A stretch of DNA of 64,000 bases from a virus. The stretch lies in the IMG/VR virus record IMGVR_UViG_3300025816_000006, positions 1-64,000 of that record. One strand, 5' to 3'. The notes below the pieces were generated by a model, which worked only from the letters and a program-made list of their open reading frames with translations, ran no database searches and had not been told where the DNA came from. The translations under genes were made by a program, and so were the position numbers. Below, in pieces: positions 45,579 to 56,800 of this stretch; position 1 is the first letter of the stretch, and every line of letters starts with the position of its first letter.

Positions 45579-46204
45579 TTACCGTAAAAATAAAAGAATC
45601 AGACTTACAGCTACAGAGATCTATAAATAAAGCTATTGCTGAACATATAAATAAAAAGATTAGATCTAAAAACAATTTTTTAGTAGGAAAAATAAAAAGG
45701 GCTGTTGAAAACTGGGTTTCTTCTCAGCCGGAAATAAAAAGCTTACTGTCTGATGGAGTTCCAAATAGCCTGAATTCTCAATTTGGATTAGCCAGAGGTT
45801 CTTCTAAAGGTGCTGTTAGTAGTATCGTAAAGGCAGTAGTTGATGCTACACAAGTCAAAGTCACCAAAGTTAACGAAAAACTAGAAGGCGGTATAGAGTT
45901 TAGATTTCAGCCTAAAGATTTTGTTAATTTGCTTTCTCTTTCTTCCGGTGTCGCTGCAACAGAAAAAGGGGCAAATCTAAGATGGCTTGAGTGGCTTTTA
46001 AAGGAAGGCGATAGAATTGTAGTTATAGGATATAGATATCAACCCTCTGAAGACGGTCGTGCTGGAGGAGGAACTATGCTTTCTGGGAGTGGCTTTAGGG
46101 TTCCACCTCAATTCTCTGGTACAGTAGAAGATAACTTTATAACCAGAGCCTTTTCTGGCAGAAGTAGTGAATTAAGTCAATTGCTGTCCGGGGTATTTAG
46201 ATAA
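45575..46204 (+). CDS. tail-completion-type protein
   Basis: A 209-residue protein with a basic helical N-terminus (NKAIAEHINKKIRSKNN), a linker and a beta-rich C-terminus with LRWLEWLLKEGDRIVVIGYR. The position between connector and tail tube fits a tail-completion or tail-terminator role. TAATG overlap with the next gene. Confidence 0.6.
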   Translation: MITVKIKESDLQLQRSINKAIAEHINKKIRSKNNFLVGKIKRAVENWVSSQPEIKSLLSDGVPNSLNSQFGLARGSSKGAVSSIVKAVVDATQVKVTKVNEKLEGGIEFRFQPKDFVNLLSLSSGVAATEKGANLRWLEWLLKEGDRIVVIGYRYQPSEDGRAGGGTMLSGSGFRVPPQFSGTVEDNFITRAFSGRSSELSQLLSGVFR

Positions 46205-47178
46205 TGGGTACTTTCCAAAAACTAAAAGGTATTTCAGATGTATTTGAGTACACTCTTAACAATGATATTCAGGATGGGCTGATTGAATATTTTGACTGGG
46301 CCTTACTTGATATTGGTAATTATTTTAATTCAACACTTGGAGAGTCCTCTCCAAACGGTCAAGACTATAGTAAACTAAGGCTTTCTTCAAATGATCAGTA
46401 TACAGCAGGTCAAGTTTGGGAGGGGTTTAGAAAAAATTGGATATGGCAGAGCGGGGTAAATTATTCTCCAGCGCCTTTAGTTGGCACTAATAATGTAAAA
46501 CCGGGAGTTTCTGGTGTTTATGTTGACGATGTATTTTATCCAAACACAACAACTGGAACTTATGCTCATACAATAGATCATTTTAACGGAAGAGTTATCT
46601 TTGACTCTGCTATACCATCTACGTCAAAAGTTCAAGCAGAACATAGCTACAAATGGATTAATGTTGTTTATGCAAATTCTGTGCCTTGGTTAAGAGAAAT
46701 ACAAACCGAAACAACTGAGCCAACTAGCAGTTTTTTTGATAAAGATAAGGGAAGTTGGAATATTCCTCCCGAATCTAGGCTGCAATTACCCGCAATCGCC
46801 GTAGAGGTTGTTGCGACTAGAAGGTTTAAAGCTTATGCTCTTGGAGGAGGACAATGGGTATATACAGATGTTATATTCCACTGTTTGGCAGAGGATGAAA
46901 TAACTAGAAATAAGCTTATAGACATTATTTCTATGCAAAGTGACAAAAATGTACCACTTTTTGATAGTAATAGTATAAATACAAGCGGAGACTACCCTCT
47001 GGACTACCAAGGAGTTCCTGTATCTGGAGCTTTGAGGTATCCAGAACTAGTGGAAAAACATAACGGAGGAACCTTGAGGCTAACAAACGCTATTGTACAG
47101 GACATGATCAGTGTAGATTCTGATATATTTGGAGGCGTTGTCAGATTTACAACAGAGGGAATTAAAACCAATATATAA
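46204..47178 (+). CDS. head-tail or tail-terminator structural protein
   Basis: A 324-residue protein beginning MGTFQKLKGISDVFEYTLNN. Central beta-rich region with WINVVYANSVPWLREIQTET; the C-terminus KTNI ends shortly before a late-promoter motif. Immediately precedes the tube gene, the usual site of the tail terminator. The exact role is not resolved. Confidence 0.6.
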   Translation: MGTFQKLKGISDVFEYTLNNDIQDGLIEYFDWALLDIGNYFNSTLGESSPNGQDYSKLRLSSNDQYTAGQVWEGFRKNWIWQSGVNYSPAPLVGTNNVKPGVSGVYVDDVFYPNTTTGTYAHTIDHFNGRVIFDSAIPSTSKVQAEHSYKWINVVYANSVPWLREIQTETTEPTSSFFDKDKGSWNIPPESRLQLPAIAVEVVATRRFKAYALGGGQWVYTDVIFHCLAEDEITRNKLIDIISMQSDKNVPLFDSNSINTSGDYPLDYQGVPVSGALRYPELVEKHNGGTLRLTNAIVQDMISVDSDIFGGVVRFTTEGIKTNI

Positions 47179-47183
47179 TTTTT

Positions 47184-47193
47184 GTGTATAATA
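47184..47193 (+). promoter_or_regulatory. candidate late promoter (GTGTATAATA) before the tail tube
   Basis: GTGTATAATA in the 51 bp gap before the tube gene, no -35 box; GGAGAGA ribosome site follows. Confidence 0.65.
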
Positions 47194-47229
47194 ATATAGA
47201 AAATTTTTCTTTAAAAGGAGAGACTTAAA

Positions 47230-48495
47230 ATGTCCAGTAATAATAGAATTCTTTATTCGTGCCAAGTGCCAGCGATTGTTAATCACGGCGTTGGTGGTAG
47301 CGGTCTTGGTGGCAACGTAGATGCCAGAATAGCTCCCGGTATGGTTCATGGTGTACAAAGTATCGGTATTACCACCAACTTTAATCTAGAACAAGCGTTT
47401 GAGTTAGGTCAAATCGAGATTTATGAGAATATCGAGGGTACTCCCGACGTTGAAGTTACGATGGAGAAATTCATCGACGGCTATCCGTTAATGTATCTTT
47501 TGGCTTCAACTGGTGTCACTGGATCTAACGCTAGCGGTCTTGTTGCCCGATCTAAAGAGCGGTGTGACGTGGTTTTAGGCATTTTTGGCGAAGAATTCAA
47601 CAATGTAGCAGCGGCGGGTGGTGACGCTGAAGCTGAAGTTTACATGTCTGGTATGTACATTTCTAGTATCTCCTACAATATTCCGGTTGATGGAACCTGT
47701 ACTGAATCTATTACACTGGTTGGAAATAGTAAAGAATGGCTAACTGGTGATACTGTTTCCATGAGTGGTGCAGCTGTTAATGATTTTGACGGTCTAGACC
47801 AACCTTTGTCTATGGGTGTTACTGGTCCGTTTGGTCCCAGTGGTGGTCTTCAAAGACGTGAAGATGTGCTTCTTGAGCATAGTATCTTGCCTGTTGGTAT
47901 TCAGGGTGTTAACGGAACTGGGCTTGGTAATTCCTATAGAGAAACTGAAGCATCTTACGCAGCAAGCGCTTCAATAGCCGATCAAAACACAGCAAGAAAT
48001 CTAGCGAGATTTACAGCCAGTGGATTGGGTGTTCACGTTCAAAGTGTTAGTATTAGTACTGACTTTAGTCGTGAAGACGTTTTCGAGCTTGGTAGAAAAA
48101 CTCCTTTCTATCGTCCTGCTAACTTCCCCATTGAAGTTAGCTGTGAGATTGAAGCTATTACCACTTCTGGTGACTTCATTAACGCACTTGAAAATGGAGA
48201 CCCATCACTCTTCCAGACCACAGCTTCTGGTAATAATACCGGAGAAGAGAATATCTTCTTTACGCTTCGTGGTGGTATAACAATTGATGTTGGTACTAAG
48301 AATAGACTTTCAAGTGTTAGTTATGGTGGAGCAGACGCAACTGGTGGTAACGCATCGTGTACCTACAGCTACACTAACTTTAACGACTTGGATGTTAAGC
48401 AGCTTGGTCATAACGATATCACCAAGATGGGTTTCAAAGACACAAACGCAACTACATACTTCAAAACGCAGACCGACAGTGAAGGCGATGCATAA
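47230..48495 (+). CDS. major tail tube protein (duplicated domain)
   Basis: A 421-residue protein made of two similar halves: residues near 43 (VQSIGITTNFNLEQAFELGQ) and near 270 (VQSVSISTDFSREDVFELGR) share about 20 alignable positions, each followed by a YEN/PVE strand series. Tube proteins with tandem folds are known. The internal G-S-G rich joints (GSGLGG, GTGLGN) follow the same pattern. It lies just before the tape-measure chaperones, which supports the call; no sheath gene is seen. Confidence 0.72.
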   Translation: MSSNNRILYSCQVPAIVNHGVGGSGLGGNVDARIAPGMVHGVQSIGITTNFNLEQAFELGQIEIYENIEGTPDVEVTMEKFIDGYPLMYLLASTGVTGSNASGLVARSKERCDVVLGIFGEEFNNVAAAGGDAEAEVYMSGMYISSISYNIPVDGTCTESITLVGNSKEWLTGDTVSMSGAAVNDFDGLDQPLSMGVTGPFGPSGGLQRREDVLLEHSILPVGIQGVNGTGLGNSYRETEASYAASASIADQNTARNLARFTASGLGVHVQSVSISTDFSREDVFELGRKTPFYRPANFPIEVSCEIEAITTSGDFINALENGDPSLFQTTASGNNTGEENIFFTLRGGITIDVGTKNRLSSVSYGGADATGGNASCTYSYTNFNDLDVKQLGHNDITKMGFKDTNATTYFKTQTDSEGDA

Positions 48496-48556
48496 TAATT
48501 AACCACTAAGCGATAGCTTTCAGGACAGCAAGTAAAGTGGAATAGGAAAGGATAAT

Positions 48557-48592
48557 ATGAATATACAAACTCCCGCCGTGAGGTTTCTATGA
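48557..48592 (+). promoter_or_regulatory. 11-codon leader peptide within a start-codon hairpin
   Basis: AGGAAAGG then ATG begins an 11-codon peptide (MNIQTPAVRFL) whose TGA overlaps the ATG of the next gene (CTATGAAG). The 8 bp perfect stem ACTCCCGC (48569-48576) / GCGGGAGT (48603-48610) encloses the next gene's GAGG and ATG in its loop. Ribosomes on the leader would open it: translational control by coupling. Confidence 0.55.
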
Positions 48593-49626
48593 AGCAACAT
48601 GAGCGGGAGTATTTTGTATCTAGGATAAGGTCTGGATTTTATGTTGCTAAATATAATGAATCTAGATTAAAGATATTGACTCCGACTATAGAAGATGAGT
48701 TTGAAATAAATCAGGACTTTATGGATTCCTACGAATCTTCTTTAGAAAGAGGATTAAAAACAGAAGACGAGATGATAGAATGGATGATCGAACGTGGTTT
48801 ATGGGGGAATGAAGACGAAGAAAGAATAAAAGGATTAGATAAAGACATAGAAAGATTAAAGTTAGAGATATATCAGGCCGCTAATGACGATAAACTTAAA
48901 AGTCAAATAAGACTATATTTAAGAGCAGGAGAGAAGCAGCTATCTCAAATGCACAGCAAAAAGTCTAAGTATTTTTTAAACACATGCGAAGGCGTAGCTA
49001 ATATTTGTAAAATACATAAAATGCTCAAGCTATGTACTTATAACGGCTCAGACTTGTGTGACTTTGATTTATTCCCAATTGATTTAATTTCTAATTATTA
49101 TTTCTCGATGGTTCTGGGGGAGCGCAAAATAAGAGAGCTTGCCAGAACAGATCCTTGGAGGGGCATCTGGTCTATGAATGATTCTAATGCTTATAAATTA
49201 TTTTCTAACTTAGATAGACAACTGTCAATTGATCAAAGAAATATACTAATATGGTCTAGAATGTATGATAATGTTCAGGAGTCTTTAGAGTGTCCTTCTG
49301 ATGATATTATTGAGGATGACGACATGTTAGACGGCTGGTTTATTAGTCAGAGGAAAAAGCGAGAACAAGAAAAAACAGAAGCGGAGATAGAGGGTACGAT
49401 GAATGAAAAAGTAGCAAATTCTAGCGAAGTTTACGTAGTGGCTAAATCTCAAAAAGATCACGAAAGAATCGAAAGCTTAAATAATCCACATGCTAAAATG
49501 GTTAAAAAACAAAGAATGGCGGTGATCAAACAAAAGGGAAAGGCTGGTCAGTTGGATTTTCAAGACGAAAAATTAAAAATGAGAGCGAAACAAACTGATC
49601 AATACAAGGAAAAATTTAGGAGATAA
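48589..49626 (+). CDS. tail assembly chaperone 1
   Basis: A 345-residue, strongly charged helical protein. GLKTEDEMIEWMIERGLW (residues about 56-73) and an EER...I series match the second chaperone at 49984 (GIKTKDELATMMKNRGVW), so the two are paralogues. The middle has Lys/Arg coiled coil. Position between tube and tape measure is the standard place for the tail chaperones, which keep the tape measure soluble. The start lies in the loop of the leader hairpin. Confidence 0.68.
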   Translation: MKQHEREYFVSRIRSGFYVAKYNESRLKILTPTIEDEFEINQDFMDSYESSLERGLKTEDEMIEWMIERGLWGNEDEERIKGLDKDIERLKLEIYQAANDDKLKSQIRLYLRAGEKQLSQMHSKKSKYFLNTCEGVANICKIHKMLKLCTYNGSDLCDFDLFPIDLISNYYFSMVLGERKIRELARTDPWRGIWSMNDSNAYKLFSNLDRQLSIDQRNILIWSRMYDNVQESLECPSDDIIEDDDMLDGWFISQRKKREQEKTEAEIEGTMNEKVANSSEVYVVAKSQKDHERIESLNNPHAKMVKKQRMAVIKQKGKAGQLDFQDEKLKMRAKQTDQYKEKFRR

Positions 49627-49628
49627 AA

Positions 49629-49994
49629 ATGGAGGATTATAATAATCTTATCAGACAACATTCTGAGTATAAAAAGGTAAAGGAGGATAAATATAGATGT
49701 GACTCAAAAGATAGACTTTCTAAGATATTAAGAAAAAAAGTTGAAACTACAATGATTGGCGCACTAAGCTCTATGGAAAAACACCTTGGGTTCCTTTGGA
49801 CCAGCGAGGGAGATTTAACCCCAGAACAAAAAACCATGTATGATATCTACCAGAAAGTTAGAGAAGAGGTGCTAGACAAAGGTAACTCTCAAGCTAGAAA
49901 CGTTGACGCAGAACTAAATCAATATGAAGTAAAGTGGTTAAGATACACTTCTACTATTCCGGTAAAAACCAAAAAGGAAGGAAATGATGAATAA
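49629..49994 (+). CDS. small chaperone-associated protein
   Basis: A 121-residue, charged helical protein between the two chaperones. It overlaps the next gene by 11 bases; AGGAGATAAAA precedes its ATG. Probably part of the same assembly complex by position. No family recognised. Confidence 0.6.
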   Translation: MEDYNNLIRQHSEYKKVKEDKYRCDSKDRLSKILRKKVETTMIGALSSMEKHLGFLWTSEGDLTPEQKTMYDIYQKVREEVLDKGNSQARNVDAELNQYEVKWLRYTSTIPVKTKKEGNDE

Positions 49995-50832
49995 AAAAGA
50001 CGTAACTGTAACTCTTCAAGACGACAAAGAGGTTAAGATTTATGTAACTTCTCCCACCGCAAAAACGGTGCAGAGGGCAGATAGATACAGAGCTAAAACT
50101 TGGACTGAATGCATTGAAGATGGCATCAAGACTAAAGATGAGTTAGCCACGATGATGAAGAATCGTGGAGTCTGGACGAAAGACCACGAAGAAAGAGAGC
50201 GCGATATCACTCAGAAATTGATTCAGTGTGAAAAAGACTTATATCTTGGTAACGGAAAAAAGAAGGTTCCCCTATCTGATGGCAAGGAAATTGCCGTAAA
50301 AATGAGAGTTTTGAGAAACGAGCTTAGGCAGCTTTATATGGAAAGATCTTCTTTGGAACAGAATTCAGCAGAGGCGTTGGCAGATAACGCTAGATTTGAT
50401 TATCTTGTGTCTGGCTCTACCTTCTATGAAAACGGAGAAAAGGTGTATAATGGTATAGAAGATTATAACAGTAAAAGTTCAGATGAGGTCGCTTTTGCGG
50501 CAGCGGGCGCTTTAGCTGAAATGATGTATAATTATGACCCATCGACAGAGCAAAATCTACCAGAAAACAAGTGGTTAAAAACATTTGAATTAGTAGATGA
50601 TAATCTTAGTTTAGTAAACGAAGATAAAAAGTTGGTGGATTTAGATGGTAGAACTATTAATGAATTTGGCTTTTTTGTCAATGAAGATGGTAGCAGGATA
50701 GATAAAGACGGAAACCTTTTGGACGATAATGGTAATTACGTAATCAAGGTGGATTACGAAAAACCAAGTTCCAGAAAAAAACCAAGGAAAACTACAAGAA
50801 CTACAAAAACAAAAGTAACAACGGAAAGTTAA
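49984..50832 (+). CDS. tail assembly chaperone 2
   Basis: A 282-residue paralogue of the 48589 protein (GIKTKDELATMMKNRGVWTK). The C-terminus contains three repeated acidic segments (DLDGRTINEFGFFVNEDGSR, IDKDGNLLDDNGNYVIK) then a Lys/Arg-rich end. The next gene is the tape measure. A ribosomal frameshift between chaperones, as in lambda G/GT, is not needed here since separate starts exist. Confidence 0.65.
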   Translation: MMNKKDVTVTLQDDKEVKIYVTSPTAKTVQRADRYRAKTWTECIEDGIKTKDELATMMKNRGVWTKDHEERERDITQKLIQCEKDLYLGNGKKKVPLSDGKEIAVKMRVLRNELRQLYMERSSLEQNSAEALADNARFDYLVSGSTFYENGEKVYNGIEDYNSKSSDEVAFAAAGALAEMMYNYDPSTEQNLPENKWLKTFELVDDNLSLVNEDKKLVDLDGRTINEFGFFVNEDGSRIDKDGNLLDDNGNYVIKVDYEKPSSRKKPRKTTRTTKTKVTTES

Positions 50833-50867
50833 AGGGTAGTGTGGTCAATATTTCCTAGAGAGATACA

Positions 50868-53800
50868 ATGTCGAAATTTGTACTAACAGCCCAGTTACAA
50901 TTAAAAGCTCCAGCAAATACTAAACAGGTTGTTTCCCAGATGCGGAGACAGCTTAGTGGTATTAATGTGAACGTAGGTGTCAAAGGCGCACCGCAGGCAC
51001 AAAAACAAATAGCAAAAGTAAATCAACAAGTCAATAAGCTAAACAAGACTGGCACAAGGTTAGGTAAGACTTTTGGTTTGGCTATCAACAGATTCGCAGC
51101 TTTTACGGTTGCGTCTAGGGCTGTAAGTCTGTTCACAAACGGGCTTGCCAATGCTACTAGGGAAGCTATTGACTTTGAAAGAGAGTTAGTTAAAATCTCT
51201 CAGGTTACTGGAAAGACAATACAAGAATTGTCTGGTCTTAATAATACTATAACTCAATTATCTGTAAATCTTGGCACATCTAGTAAAGACCTTCTTGCTA
51301 CAACCAGAATCTTGGCTCAAGCTGGTATTCAAGCTAGAGACTTGGATGTTGCCCTTGCTGCTCTTGCAAAAACAACTTTAGCCCCTACATTTGAAGATAT
51401 AACGAAGACGGCAGAAGGTGCGGTTGCTATTCTTGCTCAGTTTGGTCAGGGTGTTGGCGCATTAGAAAGTCAGCTTGGTGCTATTAATGCTGTCGCTGGT
51501 CAGTTTGCTGTTGAGTCTGGTGACTTGATCTCTGTTGTTCGTCGTACTGGTGGTGTGTTTAAGGCCGCTGGTGGTGACTTAAATGAACTTCTTGCTTTAT
51601 TCACAAGTGTTCGTGCAACAACGCGAGAAAGCGCAGAAAGTATTGCAACAGGTTTGCGTACTATTTTCACACGTATTCAACGTCCTAAAACGATTGAGTT
51701 TCTTAAACAGTTTGGTGTTGAATTAGTAGATCTTAATGGTAAATTTGTTGGACCTTTTGAAGCTGTGAAACAACTTAGTAGTGCCTTATCTGGACTTGGT
51801 GAGGGTGATATTAGGTTTGTTCAAATCGCTGAAGAGCTTGGTGGATTCCGTCAAATTGGTAAAGTTATCCCACTTCTTCAACAGTTTGAGACTGCGGAGA
51901 GGGCAAGGCAAGCAGCGCTGGAAGGTGGAGGTAGCTTGACTAGAGATGCTGCCACAGCGCAACAGGCTCTTGCTGTTCAAATCACAAAGGTTAAAGAAGA
52001 GTTTCTTGCTCTTGTTCGTAGTATAAGCCAGACGGGTAGCTTCCAAACCTTTGTAAAAACCACACTGGACTTGGCAAGTGCGCTTATTAGTGTTGCTGAT
52101 GCACTCAAGCCTATTATACCATTACTTACCGCCTTCGCTGGTATAAAACTAGCAAGAGGTCTTGCGGGTTTTGGTTCTGGCATTGGCGCTGCACTTAAAG
52201 GCGGTCCTAGAGGATTTAATTCTGGCGGCTTGGTTCCGGGGAGTGGAAACAGGGATACTGTTCCGGCTATGCTTACGCCCGGAGAGTTCGTTATACGCAA
52301 GAGTAGTGTTTCAAAAATGGGTGTTGGCGCTCTTGCTGAGATGAATAACAGTAAGTACGCTAAAGGCGGTAGCGTTAAGATAATAGATCCTATTGGTCAA
52401 ATAGCCCCAAGAGGCGCTCCGGGAAATTCTCAAAGTCAAACCAAAACTAAAACAGTAGGTGAGCTATCTGGAAAAAGTAGCACACTATCTAGAAAATTTA
52501 AAGCCGCAGGTTTGAAAAGTGGTGATACGATTGACATCCAACCACAAAAAGTAGGTCAATTTACCTTAGATAGAGGAAATCAATTTGCGGAAAGCGACTT
52601 CATGAGGGATGTCGTTCCAAGTATAAACGCCGCAATTAAAAAACAACTTACAGCAAAAATAGGTAGCATAGGTCAATTTAGATCAATAGGCAATGACGCA
52701 AAGGCAAAAGAGTCTTTAGGTGGTTTTGCATTTGAAAGATTTGCTGGTGCTATTTTAGGTATTTCTCCGGGGGGAGACACTACACCCTTCGACTTTGCCT
52801 TGGCTGGAGGTAGGAAGAAAGAACTTGAAGAAGAGACTAAAAATGATCCTTTAGCAAAGTTTGTTGACGCTAAAAGGTCTTTCGTTGGTGCTGGTCAAAT
52901 TGTTAGTAAAGCGATTAGAGATAGTAGGGTTCAAAAACAATTTATACCAGTCAAAGGAAATCAAAAAAAACGTAGACCTAAGTTCTTTGGCGGTGCTATT
53001 CAAAAGTTTGCCCTTGGTGGTCTTGCTCAAAAGAATAGAATGGGCTTTGCTATTCTTGATCCAGACAGAAAAGCTCAGGACATGGACGCGAAAGTTACAC
53101 GCGCTCAAATTAGAGGTGCTGTCAAGGGAACTGAAGGACAAAGAAAAGCTTTAGACAAAGAACTTAGCTGGTCTAATAAGAACTTTAAAGTCGCCAGACA
53201 AGGACTTAACGCAAAAACATCTGAAAAATTCTACAGCACATTATCAAGAGAGGCTGCTCAAGGAGTTTCTGTTGCCGCTGCTGGTCTTTCTAGTGATTTG
53301 GGCTTGGGTAGTATTACAGTCCCTGAAACATCTAAGAATTTGCTAGCTGATAGTATCAGAAAATCTGGCTCTATGATGGGCAAAGTGTTTGAAGATGTTG
53401 TAAATGTTATGGACGGTAGAGGTAAGTTTTCTCCATCGCCTCCCGGTGCGCCTTTTGACTTTAAAGGTGGATTACAAGGCGCTCTTAAAGATAATTACGA
53501 TAAACTTCCTTCTACTTTTGTAGACGCTAAAACTAGCTATACAGAAGCTAGCGCTGGCGAAGCTCAAAAGAAAATTATCAACGAGCTTGCTCAAACCTAT
53601 CAACAAACACCCACTTATGCTAACAATAAGAAAGGTGACAAGAAAGGTGAAACTCAGAAACAAGCTGCCGCCAGAATGCAGAGAGAGCAAAAGGGTCAAG
53701 CAAGACTTGCTAAACTAAGAGCAAAAGCTGGTTACAATATGGGCGGCGCTGCTCCTTCTGATACAGTTCCAGCGTTGTTGACCCCCGGCGAATTTGTTAT

Positions 53801-56800
53801 CAATAAGAGTGCTGCTTCTAAGATTGGTAAAGCAAATCTAGATCGCATGAACAAGCAGGGCGTGAAAGGCTTTGCTGACGGCGGTATTGTTCAACGATTT
53901 GTAAATGGCGGTCAACCAAAAGCTGTTAACTTTGGTAATATAACTAACAGTGGTATAAACCTATCTGCGGCAGCGGAAAGACGTGCCGCTGCGGGAAATG
54001 AGATTAAAAAACAAGAAAGCACTCTTGTTAAAGCGTTGCAGAGTATTAGTAAAAGCGTTATAAATGCTGGAATTGCAATAACGAAAACCCCGCAGCAAAT
54101 TAAGGGACTAGATACTGCTATAACAAATACAAGCAATGCAATTACTAAAGCTGGGACAAATATTTCAAGCGGGCTTTCTGGTGCTGGAAAGGTAGTACAA
54201 GCAGTAGACTCTAGAATTGGAAATGCTTTCAATAAAATTGTAGGAGTTGCTACTAAAGAAGGTAGTTTAATTCAAAAATCATTTAGTGGTGTAAATAGGG
54301 CTGTACAATCAGGACAGAAATTACTTTCTGGTGGTTTTAGTGGTGTTGTTAATACTATAAATATAAAAGGCCCAAAAGTTTTAGATGGTGTACTCCGTAC
54401 TATTGCTAGAAAAACTCCACAACTTAATGACGCTTTTTCATTTATATCAAAAGGTATAAAAGTTAGTGGAGAAGGAGTAACAGCAGCGCTGGCTTCAGCT
54501 AAAAATAAAATATCAACTTCTGCTCCAGCCGCTGCTGGCCCTAAAACGAGAACGGTGTATAGCTCCAAGGGAACTGGCGCTTTTGGGCGAACATTCGACG
54601 GACGCGCAGCTAAGGTTGACGCTGCTCAAAGATCATTAGAAAAAAGGATGAAGCTTCAGGGTGTATCTGCAAGAAACACTACAAAAGGCTTGCAGGCTCT
54701 CTCGGTCGCTGCACAACAAGGAGGAAGCAGAGCCGATATGCTCGCAAAAGGAATGGCTGCTGCTGGTGTTACTGTTGAAAAACTAAAAGTAGCGCAACAA
54801 AAAGCCGCTGCCGCATCAGAAAAAGCAGCAAAAATGGCCGAACGTAGGGCCGAAAGAGAAAAGCGTGGTGGCGGTGGCAGAATAGATGGGATGGGCGCTT
54901 TCTTTGCTCTTTCAAGCATATCTATGATGATACCAAAGGTTGAGGGTGCTACAGAAGGTTTGGGTGCAATTCAAAATGCTAGCGGTGATTTGATAATGCA
55001 ACTTGGTACGTTTGGCTTTGTTGTTCAGTCGCTTGGCGTAAAGATGAATGCATTTACCGCCGGTATAGGCGGTGCTTTAGCAGCGACTTATGCGATTACA
55101 AGTGTAATGGACGCTTATAGCGGTGTTCACGAAAAAGCTAAAGCGGCTGTAGAAGAAGGTAGAATAGCAGATGCGGGAGCGGCGGCAGTTTCTAGTCAAG
55201 CTCAAAAAGACCTAAACAAACTTGCTTTGGGCGCAGCGGCTGCTGGTGCTACAATAGGAGTAGTTTTTGGGCCTGCTGGAACTTTGGTTGGAGGTATTGT
55301 TGGAGGTCTTGTTGGAACTCTTGCTGGGATTGGAGTTAAGCTACTTCCAGAAAGTACAGTAAATTCGTTTAGAGATAAATTTAGTACTATTTTTGGCACT
55401 GACTCAACAGCATTAATAAAAGAAAGAGCGGAAGCTGCTGCTGCACTTAAAAAGGCCGAGCTAAATGCTGCTGACGCTGCTGATCGAGCCGCAGAAGCTT
55501 TAAAGAGAATAGCCTCTGGCGATGAAACGCTTCTTGACGCCTTCCAAAGCGGCGAGTTAACAGTAAACGTACAAGACTTCAAGAGAGCGCTCGCAGAAGC
55601 TACCGATGTAGAAAAACAAGCGGCTAAAGATAGAGCTAATACATTAGAAATTGAAAACAAGGGCGCAGTAGAAGCTGGCGGCGTTCTAGCTGGAATACTT
55701 ACTGGCGCTGCGGCAGGTGCGGCTATTGGTTCAGGTTTTGCTGGAGTTGGAGCTATACCCGGAGTGGTTGTTGGGGGCATCGCTGGAGGTATTGCTGGGG
55801 GTGGTGCAGGATTTGGTATTGCAAGAGCATTTACCGGAGCAGATGAGCGAGCCGATGCAAAAGTTGAAGCAGCAAAAAAGGCTAGAGAAGAAACAGAAAA
55901 GGCTTTAAATGAAGCTATTAAAAAACGTATACCTCAGTTTAATCAATTAGGCAGAGAGCTATTTCGTGCCGGTGCAAGTTTTGAAGATTTTGTTGGCAAG
56001 ATTGAAAGTTTTCCGGGTTTTGAAGATACTGGCTTTGAAGACCTTGATCCTTTAGTTCAGAAAAAACTGGCGCAAGGATTTAGAAACAACGCAGTAGCTG
56101 TTGCTGAAAACACAGCAGCGTTTTCTCGAATTACTTTAGGGTTGAGACCGGTAATTGCCGCCACCAGTGGATTAAACGTATCGCTAGACAGAACTATTTC
56201 TATAGTAGAAGGTAAATTTAATGGACTGTCTTCTGCTTTATCTACAGTGGAGGCAGGACTTTCTGGAGCCACGATTGATACTAGCGAGTTTGACCAAGCA
56301 CTAGCTCAAATAAATAGCGAGTTTAAAAGCTTTGGTGTTGCTGATTCTACTATCAATAAATTAAATAAAAACTTTAGCGCACTAAGGATTGCTAGCGGTG
56401 GCTTCCAAGACGCACTAGAGAAAGTTAAAGACAAAGTTATAAATGATGAGCTTGGTGGTAAGTCTATAAAAGAAGTAATAATAAGTGAACTTACTAATCT
56501 ACAGGGACTAGATGATGCTGGAAGAAAGATCATTGCCGATGTATTTGGCAATGTTGACTTTACCGGCGACGATGCTGAAGCGTTAGCAAAAGGCAACCTT
56601 GATGTCGTACTAAATAAGCTCGACGAAGCTGGTAAAAAGGCTTTTGAAAAATCTTTAGCTGCTGGAAACGCACTGGCTGAAGCTCAGAATAAACTTGTAA
56701 AAATTGCTGAAAAAACAGTAAGCTCTCAAGAGAAGATGATAGCGGCTCAGATTAAGTCTATAAATCTTCAAGAAGAAGCAATTAAGCTTAGAGGGAAGGA

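Noticed and set aside
49984-50832. Programmed frameshift between tail chaperones as in lambda G/GT
   Set aside because: Each gene has its own start and Shine-Dalgarno and no slippery site stands out.
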